A DNA stretch of 43,779 bases from Hydrogenophaga sp. (GCA_020047875.1 JAIFNE010000089.1:1-43779); one strand, 5' to 3'. Shown: positions 8,634 to 18,671, counted from the stretch's first letter. Made by a program: numbers and translations. The notes: generated by a model from the letters alone, not told the origin.

Positions 8634-8710
8634 TGGCCTGCCCGGAGGGACTCGAACCCCCGACCTGCTGCTTAGAAGGCAGCTGCTCTATCCGGTTGAG
8701 CTACGGGCAG
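8634..8710 (-). tRNA. tRNA-Arg (anticodon TCT)
   Basis: A complete cloverleaf is read on the minus strand. The acceptor stem is CTGCCCG paired with CGGGCAG. The anticodon stem GCTGC/GCAGC encloses loop CTTCTAA with anticodon TCT. The T-arm contains GGTTCGAGTCC. CCA is encoded at the 3' end (8634-8636). The 3' end faces the Wadjet operon, but I found no second copy of the tRNA end at the far side of that block. Confidence 0.96.
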
Positions 8711-8737
8711 ACAGGGTGACGGGTGAACGTCGGATGC

Positions 8738-8766
8738 GAAAAAGGCCCACGCAGTGGGCCTTTTTG
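8738..8766 (-). terminator. Terminator after tRNA-Pro
   Basis: The hairpin AAAAAGGCCCAC-GCA-GTGGGCCTTTTT lies between the two tRNA genes and has a T-run on either strand. In the transcription direction it follows tRNA-Pro, so tRNA-Arg probably has its own promoter or depends on read-through. Confidence 0.75.
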
Positions 8767-8779
8767 CTTTTGCTGTGAA

Positions 8780-8856
8780 TGGTCGGAGCGGCGGGATTCG
8801 AACTCGCGACCCTCTGCTCCCAAAGCAGATGCGCTACCAGGCTGCGCTACGCTCCG
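8780..8856 (-). tRNA. tRNA-Pro (anticodon TGG)
   Basis: A complete cloverleaf is read on the minus strand. The acceptor stem is CGGAGCG paired with CGCTCCG. The anticodon stem TCTGC/GCAGA holds loop TTTGGGA with anticodon TGG. The T-arm contains GAGTTCGAATC, and CCA is encoded at 8780-8782. Confidence 0.96.
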
Positions 8857-8984
8857 ACTAAGCAGAGAATTGTACCCGCTGGCGGGTGCGTTTTTGGCCG
8901 ACAGCCTCAAATGTTGTGGTGTGGCGTCGCAGACCGGTTCGACGAGGGTGGCAACCAACCTCGCAGCGCACGATATCGACGGCG

Positions 8985-10244
<1,260 letters not shown>

Positions 10245-10286
10245 GGGGACTCCAGTGAAAGGCAGAACTTGACAGGGTGTGGCGGT

Positions 10287-11372
10287 TCAGGCGGCGCTGG
10301 CAAAGCGCCAGGCCAGTTCGGCCAGCGGGCGGGCGCCGGCAGCGGAAGACACCGCCTGCGCACTGGACGCGGTGCCCGCCTCGACCCGCTTGGCAATGCC
10401 TTGCAGGATGGCCGCGAGCCGGAACAGGTTGTAGGCGAGGTAAAAATTCCAGTCGGCTTGCAGCTGCGCTGGGGTGGCAAAGCCGGTGCGCTCGCAGTAG
10501 CGCGCGATGTAGTCGGCCTCCAGCGGGATGCCGAGTGCCTGTACATCCAGTCCACCGATGCCCCGGAATGCGCCCGGCGGAATGTGCCAGGCCATGCAGT
10601 GGTAACTGAAATCGGCCAGCGGGTGGCCCAGGGTGGAGAGCTCCCAGTCGAGCACCGCCAGCACCCGCGGTTCGCTGGGGTGAAACATCAGGTTGTCCAG
10701 CCGGTAGTCGCCGTGCACCACCGACACCAGAGATTCGTCTCTCGCCATGGCGGGAATGTTCTGTGGCAGCCAGGCCATCAGCTCGTCCATGGCCGGGATC
10801 GGCTGCGTGATGGACGCCACATACTGCTTGCTCCAGCGGCCGATCTGGCGCTCGAAGTAGTTGCCGGGCTTGCCGTAGCCTTCCAGGCCCACCGCGCTGG
10901 GCTTGACCTTGTGAAGCTCGGCGAGTACGCGGTTCATCTCGTCGTAGACGGCTCCACGTGCTTCCCTGGGGAGATCGGGCAGGGACTGATCCCACATGAC
11001 CCGTCCGTTTACGCATTCCATGATGTAGAACGCGCGGCCAATCACCGCTTCGTCTTCGCACAAGGCAAACATCTTTGCCACCGGCACGCCGGTGCCCTGC
11101 AGCGCACGCATCACGCGGTACTCGCGTTCGATCGCGTGGGCCGACGGCAGCAATTTCGCCACGGGCCCCGGCTTGGCACGCATGACGTAAGCGGCGGCGG
11201 GTGTGATGAGCTTGTAAGTGGGGTTCGATTGCCCGCCCTTGAACATTTCCACCTGCAATGGTCCTTCGAAGCCAGGCACCTCGGTGCGCAGCCAGGCGCT
11301 AAGGGCGTCGATGTCGAAGGCGTGTTGCCCGGAGACCGGCCGCGTGCCGGTGAAGCTGTGCTGGTCGGTCAT
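10287..11372 (-). CDS. Phosphotransferase family protein (APH fold, ACAD10/11 kinase-like)
   Basis: This 361-residue protein has the aminoglycoside-phosphotransferase/choline-kinase fold. Visible motifs are the nucleotide-binding region with FKGGQSNPTYKL and the conserved Lys in YVMRAKPG, the catalytic loop VVHGDYRLDNLMF, and the metal-binding VLDWELSTLGHPLADF. Partnered with an acyl-CoA dehydrogenase, such proteins are thought to phosphorylate a hydroxyl on an acyl-CoA; antibiotic resistance is unlikely. ATG 11372 is preferred over an upstream TTG at 11387. It is read between the Crp-type regulator and the dehydrogenase, all on the minus strand with short gaps, so it probably belongs to one operon. 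Confidence 0.9.
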   Translation of the reverse strand: MTDQHSFTGTRPVSGQHAFDIDALSAWLRTEVPGFEGPLQVEMFKGGQSNPTYKLITPAAAYVMRAKPGPVAKLLPSAHAIEREYRVMRALQGTGVPVAKMFALCEDEAVIGRAFYIMECVNGRVMWDQSLPDLPREARGAVYDEMNRVLAELHKVKPSAVGLEGYGKPGNYFERQIGRWSKQYVASITQPIPAMDELMAWLPQNIPAMARDESLVSVVHGDYRLDNLMFHPSEPRVLAVLDWELSTLGHPLADFSYHCMAWHIPPGAFRGIGGLDVQALGIPLEADYIARYCERTGFATPAQLQADWNFYLAYNLFRLAAILQGIAKRVEAGTASSAQAVSSAAGARPLAELAWRFASAA

Positions 11373-11418
11373 GGGCGGTGCGAGCAAATAGCAGGGCAGG
11401 CCCGCACGCGGGCGAAGG

Positions 11419-12138
11419 TCAGGACTCGGCTTCTGCGATGCGCATCAGCAGTTCGCGGTTGCGCACCACCAGGCCGCCTTGCTCGATGCGAATGGCGTCT
11501 TCCCGCTCCATTGACTTCAATTCCTGGTTGACCCGCTGGCGCGAAGCGCCGAGCAGTTGCGCCAGTTCTTCCTGCGCCAGTTGCAGGCCGATGCGCATCT
11601 CGTTGCCATCCGACAGGCAGGGCACGCCGTAGCTGCGCACCAAGTGCAGCAGCTGCTTGGCCAGGCGCGCGCGCAGCGGCAGGGTGTTGAGGTCTTCCAC
11701 CAGACCAAACAGCGTGCGGATGCGCCGCGCCTGCAGGCGCATCAGCGCCTCGTACAGCTCCACATGGGTGCTGAGGATTTTCTGGAAGTCGTTGCGCGCC
11801 ACGCAGAGCAGGGTGGTGGGGCCGTGCGCGTAGGCGTCGTGGGTGCGCTGGTCGCCGTCGAACATGGCCACATCGCCAAACCACACGCCGGGCTCCACAT
11901 ACGTCAGGGTGATCTGCTTGCCCGACAGCGAGGTCGAACTCACACGCACCGCGCCCTTGGCCACCGCTGTCCATTCGGTGGGTGGGTCGCCGCGGGCAAC
12001 GATGAGATCGCTGTCTTTGAATCGCTTGACGTAGGCGCATCGCAGGATGTCGTGACGAAGGGAGGGGGAAAGGCTGCTGAACCAGCGACCGCTGTTGATC
12101 GCCTCGCGTTCTTCCATTGTCAGAATCGGTTCGTCCAT
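11419..12138 (-). CDS. Crp/Fnr-family transcriptional regulator
   Basis: This 239-residue regulator has an N-terminal cyclic-nucleotide-binding-like beta barrel (about residues 20-135, with PGVWFGDVAMFDGDQRTHDAYA) and a long dimerisation helix. The C-terminal winged helix contains LAQEELAQLLGASRQRVNQELKSME (about 184-208). No Fnr-type N-terminal cysteine cluster is present, so an iron-sulfur oxygen sensor is unlikely. The start is ATG 12138; the frame stays open upstream into the next gap, but that part does not look coding. It lies 46 bp upstream of the phosphotransferase gene and probably regulates the acyl-CoA cluster around it. The ligand is unknown. Confidence 0.9.
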   Translation of the reverse strand: MDEPILTMEEREAINSGRWFSSLSPSLRHDILRCAYVKRFKDSDLIVARGDPPTEWTAVAKGAVRVSSTSLSGKQITLTYVEPGVWFGDVAMFDGDQRTHDAYAHGPTTLLCVARNDFQKILSTHVELYEALMRLQARRIRTLFGLVEDLNTLPLRARLAKQLLHLVRSYGVPCLSDGNEMRIGLQLAQEELAQLLGASRQRVNQELKSMEREDAIRIEQGGLVVRNRELLMRIAEAES

Positions 12139-12271
12139 GGTCTGTCTTTTGAGTGACTGAAAGAGGAGCCATTGTCGCCACAGGGACCGGTGGCAACCGG
12201 CCAGCGGGCAACCAGAGGGTCGCGTGGGCGTCGCCAGCGTCGTGCGGGGTTGCGGGACGGTGCCCGGTGTG

Positions 12272-13051
12272 TCAGCGGTAGTGCGCTGGCCGCTTCCCGA
12301 GAAAGGCGGCAATGCCCTCGCCGCCGTTGGCGTGGAACAGATTGCGCACGAAGTGGTCGCGCTCCAACCCGAGCTGGTGGTGCAGCGAAGCGTGGGGCGC
12401 CTCGTTAACCAGTTCTTTGATGCTGGCCAGCGCATTGGGCGCGCGCGCGTTGAGGCGTTCGCACAGCGCCAGCGCGTCGTCGAGTGCGGCACCGGCGGCG
12501 CTCACCGCGTTGATCAGGCCGAGCTGCTGCAGCCGCGCGGGTTCGATGCGTTCGCCGAGCATGAGCAGTTGCAAGCTGGTGGCGCGCGGGAGTGCCTGCA
12601 TCAGGCTCCAGCTGGCGCCGCCATCGGGCGACAGCGCCAGGTTGCTGTAGGCCATGACAAAGACGCTGTTTTGGGCCGCCACGATCAGGTCGCAGGCCAG
12701 CGCCAGCGAGAAACCCGCGCCGGCGCACGAGCCTTCCACCGCCGCCACCACGGGTTTGGGGAAGCTGCGGATGGTCTCGATCCAGTTGTGCAGACTTTCG
12801 ATACTTTGCGACTGAACCGCTGGCGCTTCCTGCCGGTTGGCCTGTAGGCGCTGCAGGTCGCCGCCCGCGCAGAAATGCGCGCCCTCGCCGGTGATCACCA
12901 CGCTGCGCACCTCCGCGCTGCCCTCGGCCACGTTGAGAGCCTCCACGCCGGCGGCGTAGATGTCGGGGCCGAGCGCGTTGCGGTGTTCGGGGTTGCTGAT
13001 GGTCAGCACCATGGTCTGGCCATGGCTGTGGCTCTTGAGGCTGGCGGTCAT
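12272..13051 (-). CDS. Crotonase-fold enoyl-CoA hydratase/isomerase, PaaG-like
   Basis: This 259-residue crotonase-fold enzyme has the oxyanion-hole segments HFCAGGDL (about residues 59-66) and GSCAGAGFSLALACD (107-121). The two catalytic Glu positions of classical enoyl-CoA hydratases are Ser115 and Asn137 here. An Asp (D143 in LSPDGG) is kept, as in PaaG-type isomerases. The enzyme is therefore more likely a double-bond isomerase (delta3,delta2-enoyl-CoA or oxepin-CoA type) than a hydratase. It precedes the Crp-type regulator and follows the 3-hydroxyacyl-CoA dehydrogenase by 124 bp. The start is ATG 13051. The exact substrate is not determined. Confidence 0.87.
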   Translation of the reverse strand: MTASLKSHSHGQTMVLTISNPEHRNALGPDIYAAGVEALNVAEGSAEVRSVVITGEGAHFCAGGDLQRLQANRQEAPAVQSQSIESLHNWIETIRSFPKPVVAAVEGSCAGAGFSLALACDLIVAAQNSVFVMAYSNLALSPDGGASWSLMQALPRATSLQLLMLGERIEPARLQQLGLINAVSAAGAALDDALALCERLNARAPNALASIKELVNEAPHASLHHQLGLERDHFVRNLFHANGGEGIAAFLGKRPAHYR

Positions 13052-13175
13052 GGATGTTGCTAACAGCTGGGAGGTTGACGTGAAGTGTCTGGGATCAGCA
13101 CAGGCGGTGGCGCCAGTTTCGCCGGGTCACAGGCGCAGCTCTTTGGGGGAGACGACGCGCAGCAGCGCAGGGCAG

Positions 13176-14696
13176 TCATTCCTCTTCCTGCAGCAGACTC
13201 AACCCGAGCGCGCCACGACGGCGTAACCAGGGCGAAGGGCGGTAGCGTGGATCGCCATAGACGGTTTGCAGGTTGAACAGGATCTCAAGCACATTGGCGG
13301 GCCCGATGCGGTCGCCCATGGCGAGCGGCCCCAGCGGGTAACCCAGGCCGAGCGTGACCGCAAGGTCGAGGTCGGCGGGAGAGCAAACGCCTTGCTGGCA
13401 CATGTCGGCGGCGATGTTGACGATGGTTGCCACCACGCGCTGGGTCACGAAACCACCGCTGTCGCGGATCACGCTCACGGCCTTGCCGTCCCGGGCAAAC
13501 AGAGCGTGCGCGGCATTGCGCATGTCGCGCCGGGTGGCGGGGTTGGTGGCGAGCACCCGGCGGCGCGTGGTGTTGTCGTCGAGCATCATGTCGATGCCAA
13601 CGGTGCGCGCGGGATCCAGCCGCTCGACGGCGGCCAGTGTGGTCACGTCCAGGCCCAGCGGCGCCACCAAGATGAGCGCCGAAGCGCAGGGAATCGAACT
13701 GGTCTCGATGGTCGCACCCAGCTGTTTGAGCAGCTGATAAAGCTCCACGCGGCGCGCTGCCTTGGGCGACACCCAGACGGGCGGTAGCGTGGCGATGTCG
13801 GGCACCGTTGGCTCGGGCAGGGACTGCGCCACGCCCTCGGCGTAAGCGTAAAAACCAGCCCCGACTTTCTTTCCCAGCAGTCCACCGGCCAGACGCTGCG
13901 CGGTGATCACGCTGGGGCGATAGCGCGGCTCTTCGAAGTACTGGTGGTAAATCGTCTCCATCACCGGATGGGACACGTCGAGCCCGGTGAGGTCCATCAG
14001 CTCAAACGGACCGAGGCGAAAACCCATCTGGTCTTTCAGAATGCGGTCGGTGGTGGCGAAATCCGCCACGCGCTCGCCCACCACGCGCAAGGCCTCGGTA
14101 CCGTAGCCCCGCCCCGCATGGTTGACGATAAAGCCGGGCGTGTCTTGTGCCGATACCGGTGCATGACCAAACTGCCGTGCATACGCCGCGAGGCGCTCGC
14201 AGACCTGAACTGCGGTGTGCACCCCTGCGATCACCTCGACCACCCGCATCAGCGGAACCGGGTTGAAGAAGTGATAACCCGCGAGGCGCTCTGGTCGCAG
14301 CAGCCCAGCGCCGATCGCGGTGACCGACAGCGAGGAGGTGTTGGTCGCCAGCACCGTGCCGGGCTGCACCAGAGCTTCCAGCTCGGCAAACAGCAGGCGC
14401 TTCACGTCCAGCCGCTCCACCACCGCCTCGATCACCAGCTGGCAGGCAGACAGCGCAGCCAAGCTGTCCACCGCGTCAACCCGCGCCAGGTAGGCCTGGG
14501 CCTGGGCCGCCTCCAGTTTTCCTTTGTTCACCAGCGTGGCCCAGGTGGTCTGCAGCGCGCTGCGTGCGGCCTCGGCAGCCCCTGGCTGTGTGTCGTACAA
14601 CAACACCTGACTGCCGGCCTGGGCAGCCATTTGGGCGATGCCCCGGCCCATGGCGCCCGTGCCAACAAGGCCTGTCGTGTGGAATATGACTTGCAT
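13176..14696 (-). CDS. 3-hydroxyacyl-CoA dehydrogenase (PaaH-type, two C-terminal domains)
   Basis: This 506-residue NAD-dependent enzyme oxidises 3-hydroxyacyl-CoA to 3-oxoacyl-CoA. The Rossmann motif GLVGTGAMGRG lies near residues 9-19, and the family segment LATNTSSLSVTAI is followed by AGYHFFNPVPLMRVVEV with the catalytic His. Two helical C-terminal domains follow, and the length fits the long PaaH form of phenylacetate or related aromatic degradation. ATG 14696 is used because it begins right at the first beta strand; an upstream open frame to 14807 looks non-coding. It is divergent from the FimV-like gene with 74 bp between. With the downstream PaaG-like crotonase and acyl-CoA dehydrogenase it suggests a beta-oxidation-like module. 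Confidence 0.92.
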   Translation of the reverse strand: MQVIFHTTGLVGTGAMGRGIAQMAAQAGSQVLLYDTQPGAAEAARSALQTTWATLVNKGKLEAAQAQAYLARVDAVDSLAALSACQLVIEAVVERLDVKRLLFAELEALVQPGTVLATNTSSLSVTAIGAGLLRPERLAGYHFFNPVPLMRVVEVIAGVHTAVQVCERLAAYARQFGHAPVSAQDTPGFIVNHAGRGYGTEALRVVGERVADFATTDRILKDQMGFRLGPFELMDLTGLDVSHPVMETIYHQYFEEPRYRPSVITAQRLAGGLLGKKVGAGFYAYAEGVAQSLPEPTVPDIATLPPVWVSPKAARRVELYQLLKQLGATIETSSIPCASALILVAPLGLDVTTLAAVERLDPARTVGIDMMLDDNTTRRRVLATNPATRRDMRNAAHALFARDGKAVSVIRDSGGFVTQRVVATIVNIAADMCQQGVCSPADLDLAVTLGLGYPLGPLAMGDRIGPANVLEILFNLQTVYGDPRYRPSPWLRRRGALGLSLLQEEE

Positions 14697-14770
14697 ACGG
14701 GGATTTGAATGGTGGGAGCGGGTTGGACCTATGCCAAAATATTCGCTCAATGTAAACAAAGGTTCCTGAC

Positions 14771-16885
14771 GTGCGCCAAATTTCGATAGGCGGGATTTTG
14801 CTATCAACTGCCCTGAGCAGTTCGGCGATCACCTTGGGGCACCACAGTGGAGCGGCTGTGCTCGGCCGCCCGCTTGACATGCGGGTCGAGGCGATTCTGG
14901 CACCAGGCGAGGGCGAGACAGATATCTGCCTCAACGCAGTTGTGCTTTACGGTGAAACCCGGCTCGTGCCATCCGCCGTCCGCGCCAACTTGCAGCGCGC
15001 CATGCCCGACGCGCAGGCTTCGGTGCGCATCCAGGCGACGGTACCGATCGACGAACCGGTGGTCACCGTGGAGTTACGTGCGGGTTGTACCGCAGCGTTC
15101 ACCCGGCGCTACGTCTTGTTGGCAGATCCCGTGAGCGAGCCGACGCAGTCCAACGCATCGCAGGAGGCGGCCAGCACAACCTCGGCCCGGCCGCTACCCG
15201 ATGTGTCCGCCATTGCTGGCGATGCCTTGCCCGCGCCGGTCGCCAGTGCGCCCGGGAGCGATCCGGCTGCGCCAAACCCCGCGGGAGATGTGCGGGCGCC
15301 ACGGGCAGCTGCGGATCGCCCCCGGCCCCCGGCCCGTACGTCGCCACCCCGATCCAGTCGCGTGGTGAGCGAGCGGGCTGTGCCGCCGCCTGCGCCGCCG
15401 CCTGCGCCACGCCTTCAGCTCGATGCCATTGATCTGAGCCCGGTGACCAAGGGCGATCCGGCGCCCAAGCTTCCCCCCTCACTGGTGAGCGAGCCCGCCA
15501 GCACGGACGTGGCGAGCGCGGCAGCAGGCGGTCTGTTGGGTGCCCCGAATACATCTTCGGAGGATGCGGTTCGCGATGCGGAAAAGCTCGCGGCATTGAC
15601 CGCCGAGGTCAATGCGTTGCGTGCGTCGCAGTCCGACAGCCAGGCCACCATCAGCGAGCTGTCTTCCCGTGTGGAGCAGTCGCGGCAATGGCAGTGGCTG
15701 ACTTACGGCCTGGGGGCGTTGCTGGCGCTGGCGCTGATGGCCCTGCTGCGTCTGTGGCGTCGGCAGAAAGCCCGCTCACAATTCGCCGACGAAAAAGCGT
15801 GGTGGGCGCAGGAAGATGCAACGAAGCGCCCCGCGTCGCCCGCTGTGCAGCCGTCAGGTGCTTCCAAATCCGAATCCCCTGTCGACGATCTCGATCTCGA
15901 CCTCGACCTGACCCCGGAAGCTGCGCCTTCACGTATGCCGCTATCGCGAGCCGCCCAGCTCGAAGCCAGCGCGAAAATGGACGATATCGACGTCGATCTG
16001 GATATCGACAGCACGCCAGGCCCCTTGGCAGCCGACCGGGTGGATTTTGTGGGAAGCCAGGCCGCTTCGCGATCCGTGGCGGCCGAAGAGCTCTTCGATG
16101 TTCAGCAGCAGGCCGATTTTTTCATCTCCCTCGGGCAGGACGAGCAAGCCATCAAGGTGCTGTGCGACCACATCGCCGAGAGCCAGGTGCCCAGCCCGCT
16201 GGCCTATCTCGATTTGCTCAAGATCTATCACCGGCTGGAACGTCGAGACGACTACGAACGTCTACGCGCCGATTTCAACGGCATGTTCAACGCCGGCGCG
16301 CCAGCCTTTGACCAGTTCAGCGACGAGGGTCGGGGGCTGGAATTCTACGAACGCGCGCTGGCACGCATTCAGGCCCTGTGGCCAGAGCCCCGCGTGCTCG
16401 ACGTGATCGAGCAGTCCATCTTCCGTGAGGTGGGTGACCCGCAGGCCGAGGTTTTCGACCTTGAGGCCTACCGCGAACTGCTGCTGCTGTACGCGATGGC
16501 CAAGGAAATGATCGAGCGCCAGGCGGTTGACTCCAAGGTACCCAAGGACTTCGAGAACACCAAAGTGCAGGCGCTCAAGGCCACGGTGCGGCGTGGTGGC
16601 ATGTCTCGGAACGACCGTCCGGGCGGTGCCATGACGCTGCCGATGGAGCAACAACCACCAGCCTCGCCTAACCTGGGGCTGGACGTGAACCTGGACGACC
16701 TCTCCGAGTTCTCTGCGTTCGAGGCCTCTTTGCCAGAGGTGGATGTGCCGGTGGGAACGTCCATGTCCCAAGGTGGGAGTCGCGACGATGACAACAACCT
16801 GCAGCTGATCGATTTCGACGTGCTCGACTTCGCACCGCCAGACGAGACGGCGCCGAACCAGACGCCCGGCAAAAAGAAGCCCTGA
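14771..16885 (+). CDS. FimV-like membrane protein
   Basis: This 704-residue protein has the layout of FimV/HubP proteins, which organise the cell pole, type IV pili and secretion machinery. An N-terminal signal (about residues 1-20) leads to a periplasmic region with a FimV-like start (VLGRPLDMRVEAIL). A Pro/Ala-rich linker (about 120-230), a short coiled coil (about 258-300) and one membrane helix (WLTYGLGALLALALMALL, about 308-325) follow. The cytoplasmic part is acidic, with DLDLDLDL and DIDVDLDID runs. A TPR-like block (about 450-510) contains FFISLGQDEQAIKVLCDHI, the typical FimV C-terminal unit. The start is GTG 14771. No LysM domain is obvious. It stands alone, so it may be a second, divergent FimV-like protein. 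Confidence 0.78.
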   Translation: MRQISIGGILLSTALSSSAITLGHHSGAAVLGRPLDMRVEAILAPGEGETDICLNAVVLYGETRLVPSAVRANLQRAMPDAQASVRIQATVPIDEPVVTVELRAGCTAAFTRRYVLLADPVSEPTQSNASQEAASTTSARPLPDVSAIAGDALPAPVASAPGSDPAAPNPAGDVRAPRAAADRPRPPARTSPPRSSRVVSERAVPPPAPPPAPRLQLDAIDLSPVTKGDPAPKLPPSLVSEPASTDVASAAAGGLLGAPNTSSEDAVRDAEKLAALTAEVNALRASQSDSQATISELSSRVEQSRQWQWLTYGLGALLALALMALLRLWRRQKARSQFADEKAWWAQEDATKRPASPAVQPSGASKSESPVDDLDLDLDLTPEAAPSRMPLSRAAQLEASAKMDDIDVDLDIDSTPGPLAADRVDFVGSQAASRSVAAEELFDVQQQADFFISLGQDEQAIKVLCDHIAESQVPSPLAYLDLLKIYHRLERRDDYERLRADFNGMFNAGAPAFDQFSDEGRGLEFYERALARIQALWPEPRVLDVIEQSIFREVGDPQAEVFDLEAYRELLLLYAMAKEMIERQAVDSKVPKDFENTKVQALKATVRRGGMSRNDRPGGAMTLPMEQQPPASPNLGLDVNLDDLSEFSAFEASLPEVDVPVGTSMSQGGSRDDDNNLQLIDFDVLDFAPPDETAPNQTPGKKKP

Positions 16886-17000
16886 TCGATCAGGGCGCCG
16901 CCAAGGGTCGCGCAGCGATGCTGCGTCTGCAGGGCCACCAATCCTCGGTGGTAAGTCTTTGGGTTTCTGCCCAGGTGCGAGGCCGCAGACGGGTCCAGTT

Positions 17001-18008
17001 TCAGCGGCGAACCTGTAGCGCGCCCGGGTTCACGATGTTGGTGGGGGTTCCCTTGATGAAATTCACCACATTGTCAAAAGCTGCCGAAAAATACGTTTCA
17101 TAGCTTTCCTGCTCGACGAAACCGATGTGCGGCGTGCAGATGCAGTTCTCCAGCCGCAGCAGCGCATGGCCCTGCAAAATGGGTTCGGACTCGAACACAT
17201 CGACCGCAGCCAAGCCCGGGCGTCCACGATTCAGCGCCGCCAACAGAGCCTCGGGTTGTATCAGCTCGGCGCGCGAGGTATTGACCAGCAAGGCGGTCGG
17301 CTTCATGCGTGAGAGGTCCTCCAGTGTCACGCAGCCCGTGTTGCCCGCACTCAGTCGAAGATGCAGCGTGAGCACATCGGACGATTCAAAAAATTCTTCT
17401 TTGCTGGTGGCCACGTCAAAGCCGTCGGCAGCGGCCAGTGCCCGTGATGCATCGCTGCCCCAGATCACGACGCGCATGCCGAACGCACGCCCGTAGTTGG
17501 CGACCAGTTGACCGATACGGCCGTAGCTCCAGATGCCCAGGGTCTTGCCGCGCAACACCATGCCGACGCCAAAATTGGCCGGCATGGAGGCCGCTTTCAA
17601 CCCCGCCTGTTGCCAGGCCCCGTGCTTGAGATTGGCTGCGTAATGCGGAATGCGACGCATGGCGGACATGATCAATGCCCAGGTGAGTTCTGCGGTGGAA
17701 TAGGGCGAGCCCGCACCCTCGGCCACCGCAATACCCCGCTCGGTACAGGCCCCGACATCGACGTGGGCGCCGACCTTCCCGGTTTGCGCGATCAGCTTCA
17801 GGCGAGGCAGTTTGGCGAGCAGCTGGGCACTGATGTGGGTGCGTTCGCGAATCAGCACCAGCACATCGGCATCTTTCAGGCGCACCGACAGCTGTCCAAC
17901 ACCCTTGACGGTATTGGTGAAAACCTTGGCTGGATAAGGCTCCAGTTTGGCTGCGCACGGCAGCTTTCGCACGGCGTCCTGATAGTCATCGAGTATCACG
18001 ATATTCAT
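17001..18008 (-). CDS. D-2-hydroxyacid dehydrogenase family protein
   Basis: This 335-residue NAD(P)-dependent oxidoreductase interconverts a 2-hydroxyacid and a 2-ketoacid. The catalytic Arg (R246 in NTSRAEL), Glu (E275 in VFESEP) and His (H294 in TPHIGF) are all present. The nucleotide-binding turn reads G158-I-W-S-Y-G-R-I-G166, so the first Gly of GxGxxG is Ser161. The substrate cannot be read from the sequence; the family includes phosphoglycerate and glyoxylate-type enzymes. ATG 18008 is chosen over an upstream start at 18038 because MNIVILDDY is the expected first strand. No obvious operon partner is present. Confidence 0.9.
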   Translation of the reverse strand: MNIVILDDYQDAVRKLPCAAKLEPYPAKVFTNTVKGVGQLSVRLKDADVLVLIRERTHISAQLLAKLPRLKLIAQTGKVGAHVDVGACTERGIAVAEGAGSPYSTAELTWALIMSAMRRIPHYAANLKHGAWQQAGLKAASMPANFGVGMVLRGKTLGIWSYGRIGQLVANYGRAFGMRVVIWGSDASRALAAADGFDVATSKEEFFESSDVLTLHLRLSAGNTGCVTLEDLSRMKPTALLVNTSRAELIQPEALLAALNRGRPGLAAVDVFESEPILQGHALLRLENCICTPHIGFVEQESYETYFSAAFDNVVNFIKGTPTNIVNPGALQVRR

Positions 18009-18311
18009 GCGGGCTATTGTGCCCGCATGGGTTGACACCGAATCGCAAACAGGATTCCAGACACTCCGTGCCGCCCGGATTGCTGCGCCCGATCAGGGCT
18101 TCGCTGGCGCGGCGGCGCGCCGGGCTGAATGTCTCAGAGGACGCGGGTTTCTTGAGCGCTGTTGAGCGATGTACCCCACAGCGTCCGATCGCGGCGCAAA
18201 GCGCCAACATCATCCTTGCTGTAACGAGCATTTGGGCCAACGTGCGGGTGCTGCTTGGCCTGATGGGCAGATCGGATCGAAAGGCTCTCGGCCTCTTCAC
18301 TTCTCCGCAGC
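18009..18311. other. Gap without a supported gene
   Basis: About 300 bp separate the start of the D-2-hydroxyacid dehydrogenase from the end of a small hypothetical gene. Short open frames exist on both strands (for example 18017-18382 plus and 17986-18300 minus), but none has a clear ribosome-binding site or recognisable family sequence. It should hold the promoter of the dehydrogenase; I see no convincing -35/-10 pair and no RNA structure. Confidence 0.5.
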
Positions 18312-18671
18312 TCAGGCACCGGGTTTGCGCTGCTGCTGTTCCATCGCAACCAGCCGGTCAAGCTCGGCGCACACATCGCTGATCCGGCCGGCGATGACAA
18401 GCCGGCTGTCTGCGCCCCACGATTCGAGACGGCCGCCCCGCCTCACCGAGATGCCGCTGGGCACCGACTTGGGTGGGGTGGATCGCTCGGTGACGGGTGT
18501 GGGCCTCTCGGTGCGCGATGGCGGGCGCCGCCCGAGCCAGCCAGCGCGTACAAAACGCTGCAGGACCGCTGGTTGTGGGCGCCTCGCTGGCGCCTCGGTG
18601 CGTGGGGGTAGCCAGCTGCTGATCGTGAGCAAGGGTGCTCGCCAGGTGCTGGTATTGAAGAGGATTCCCAT
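18312..18671 (-). CDS. Small hypothetical protein downstream of lexA
   Basis: This 119-residue protein starts at ATG 18671 with GGAG 6 nt upstream, which supports translation. The N-terminal half is basic and Pro/Arg-rich. The C-terminal half contains RLESWGADSRLVIAGRISDVCAELDRLVAMEQQQ, a likely small folded unit with a helix. I recognise the C-terminal pattern as similar to short hypothetical proteins of Burkholderiales, but no function is known to me. It lies 136 bp downstream of lexA on the same strand, with a hairpin between, so co-transcription with lexA is possible. A frame extension to TTG 18683 is less likely. Confidence 0.65.
   Translation of the reverse strand: MGILFNTSTWRAPLLTISSWLPPRTEAPARRPQPAVLQRFVRAGWLGRRPPSRTERPTPVTERSTPPKSVPSGISVRRGGRLESWGADSRLVIAGRISDVCAELDRLVAMEQQQRKPGA

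Noticed and set aside
8634..8710. tRNA-Arg as an active phage or island attachment site
   Set aside because: No duplicated tRNA 3' end was found on the other side of the Wadjet operon and no integrase gene is in the window.
10287..11372. Aminoglycoside resistance kinase
   Set aside because: The APH fold is present, but the adjacent acyl-CoA dehydrogenase and overall motif style fit the ACAD10/11-associated kinase group.
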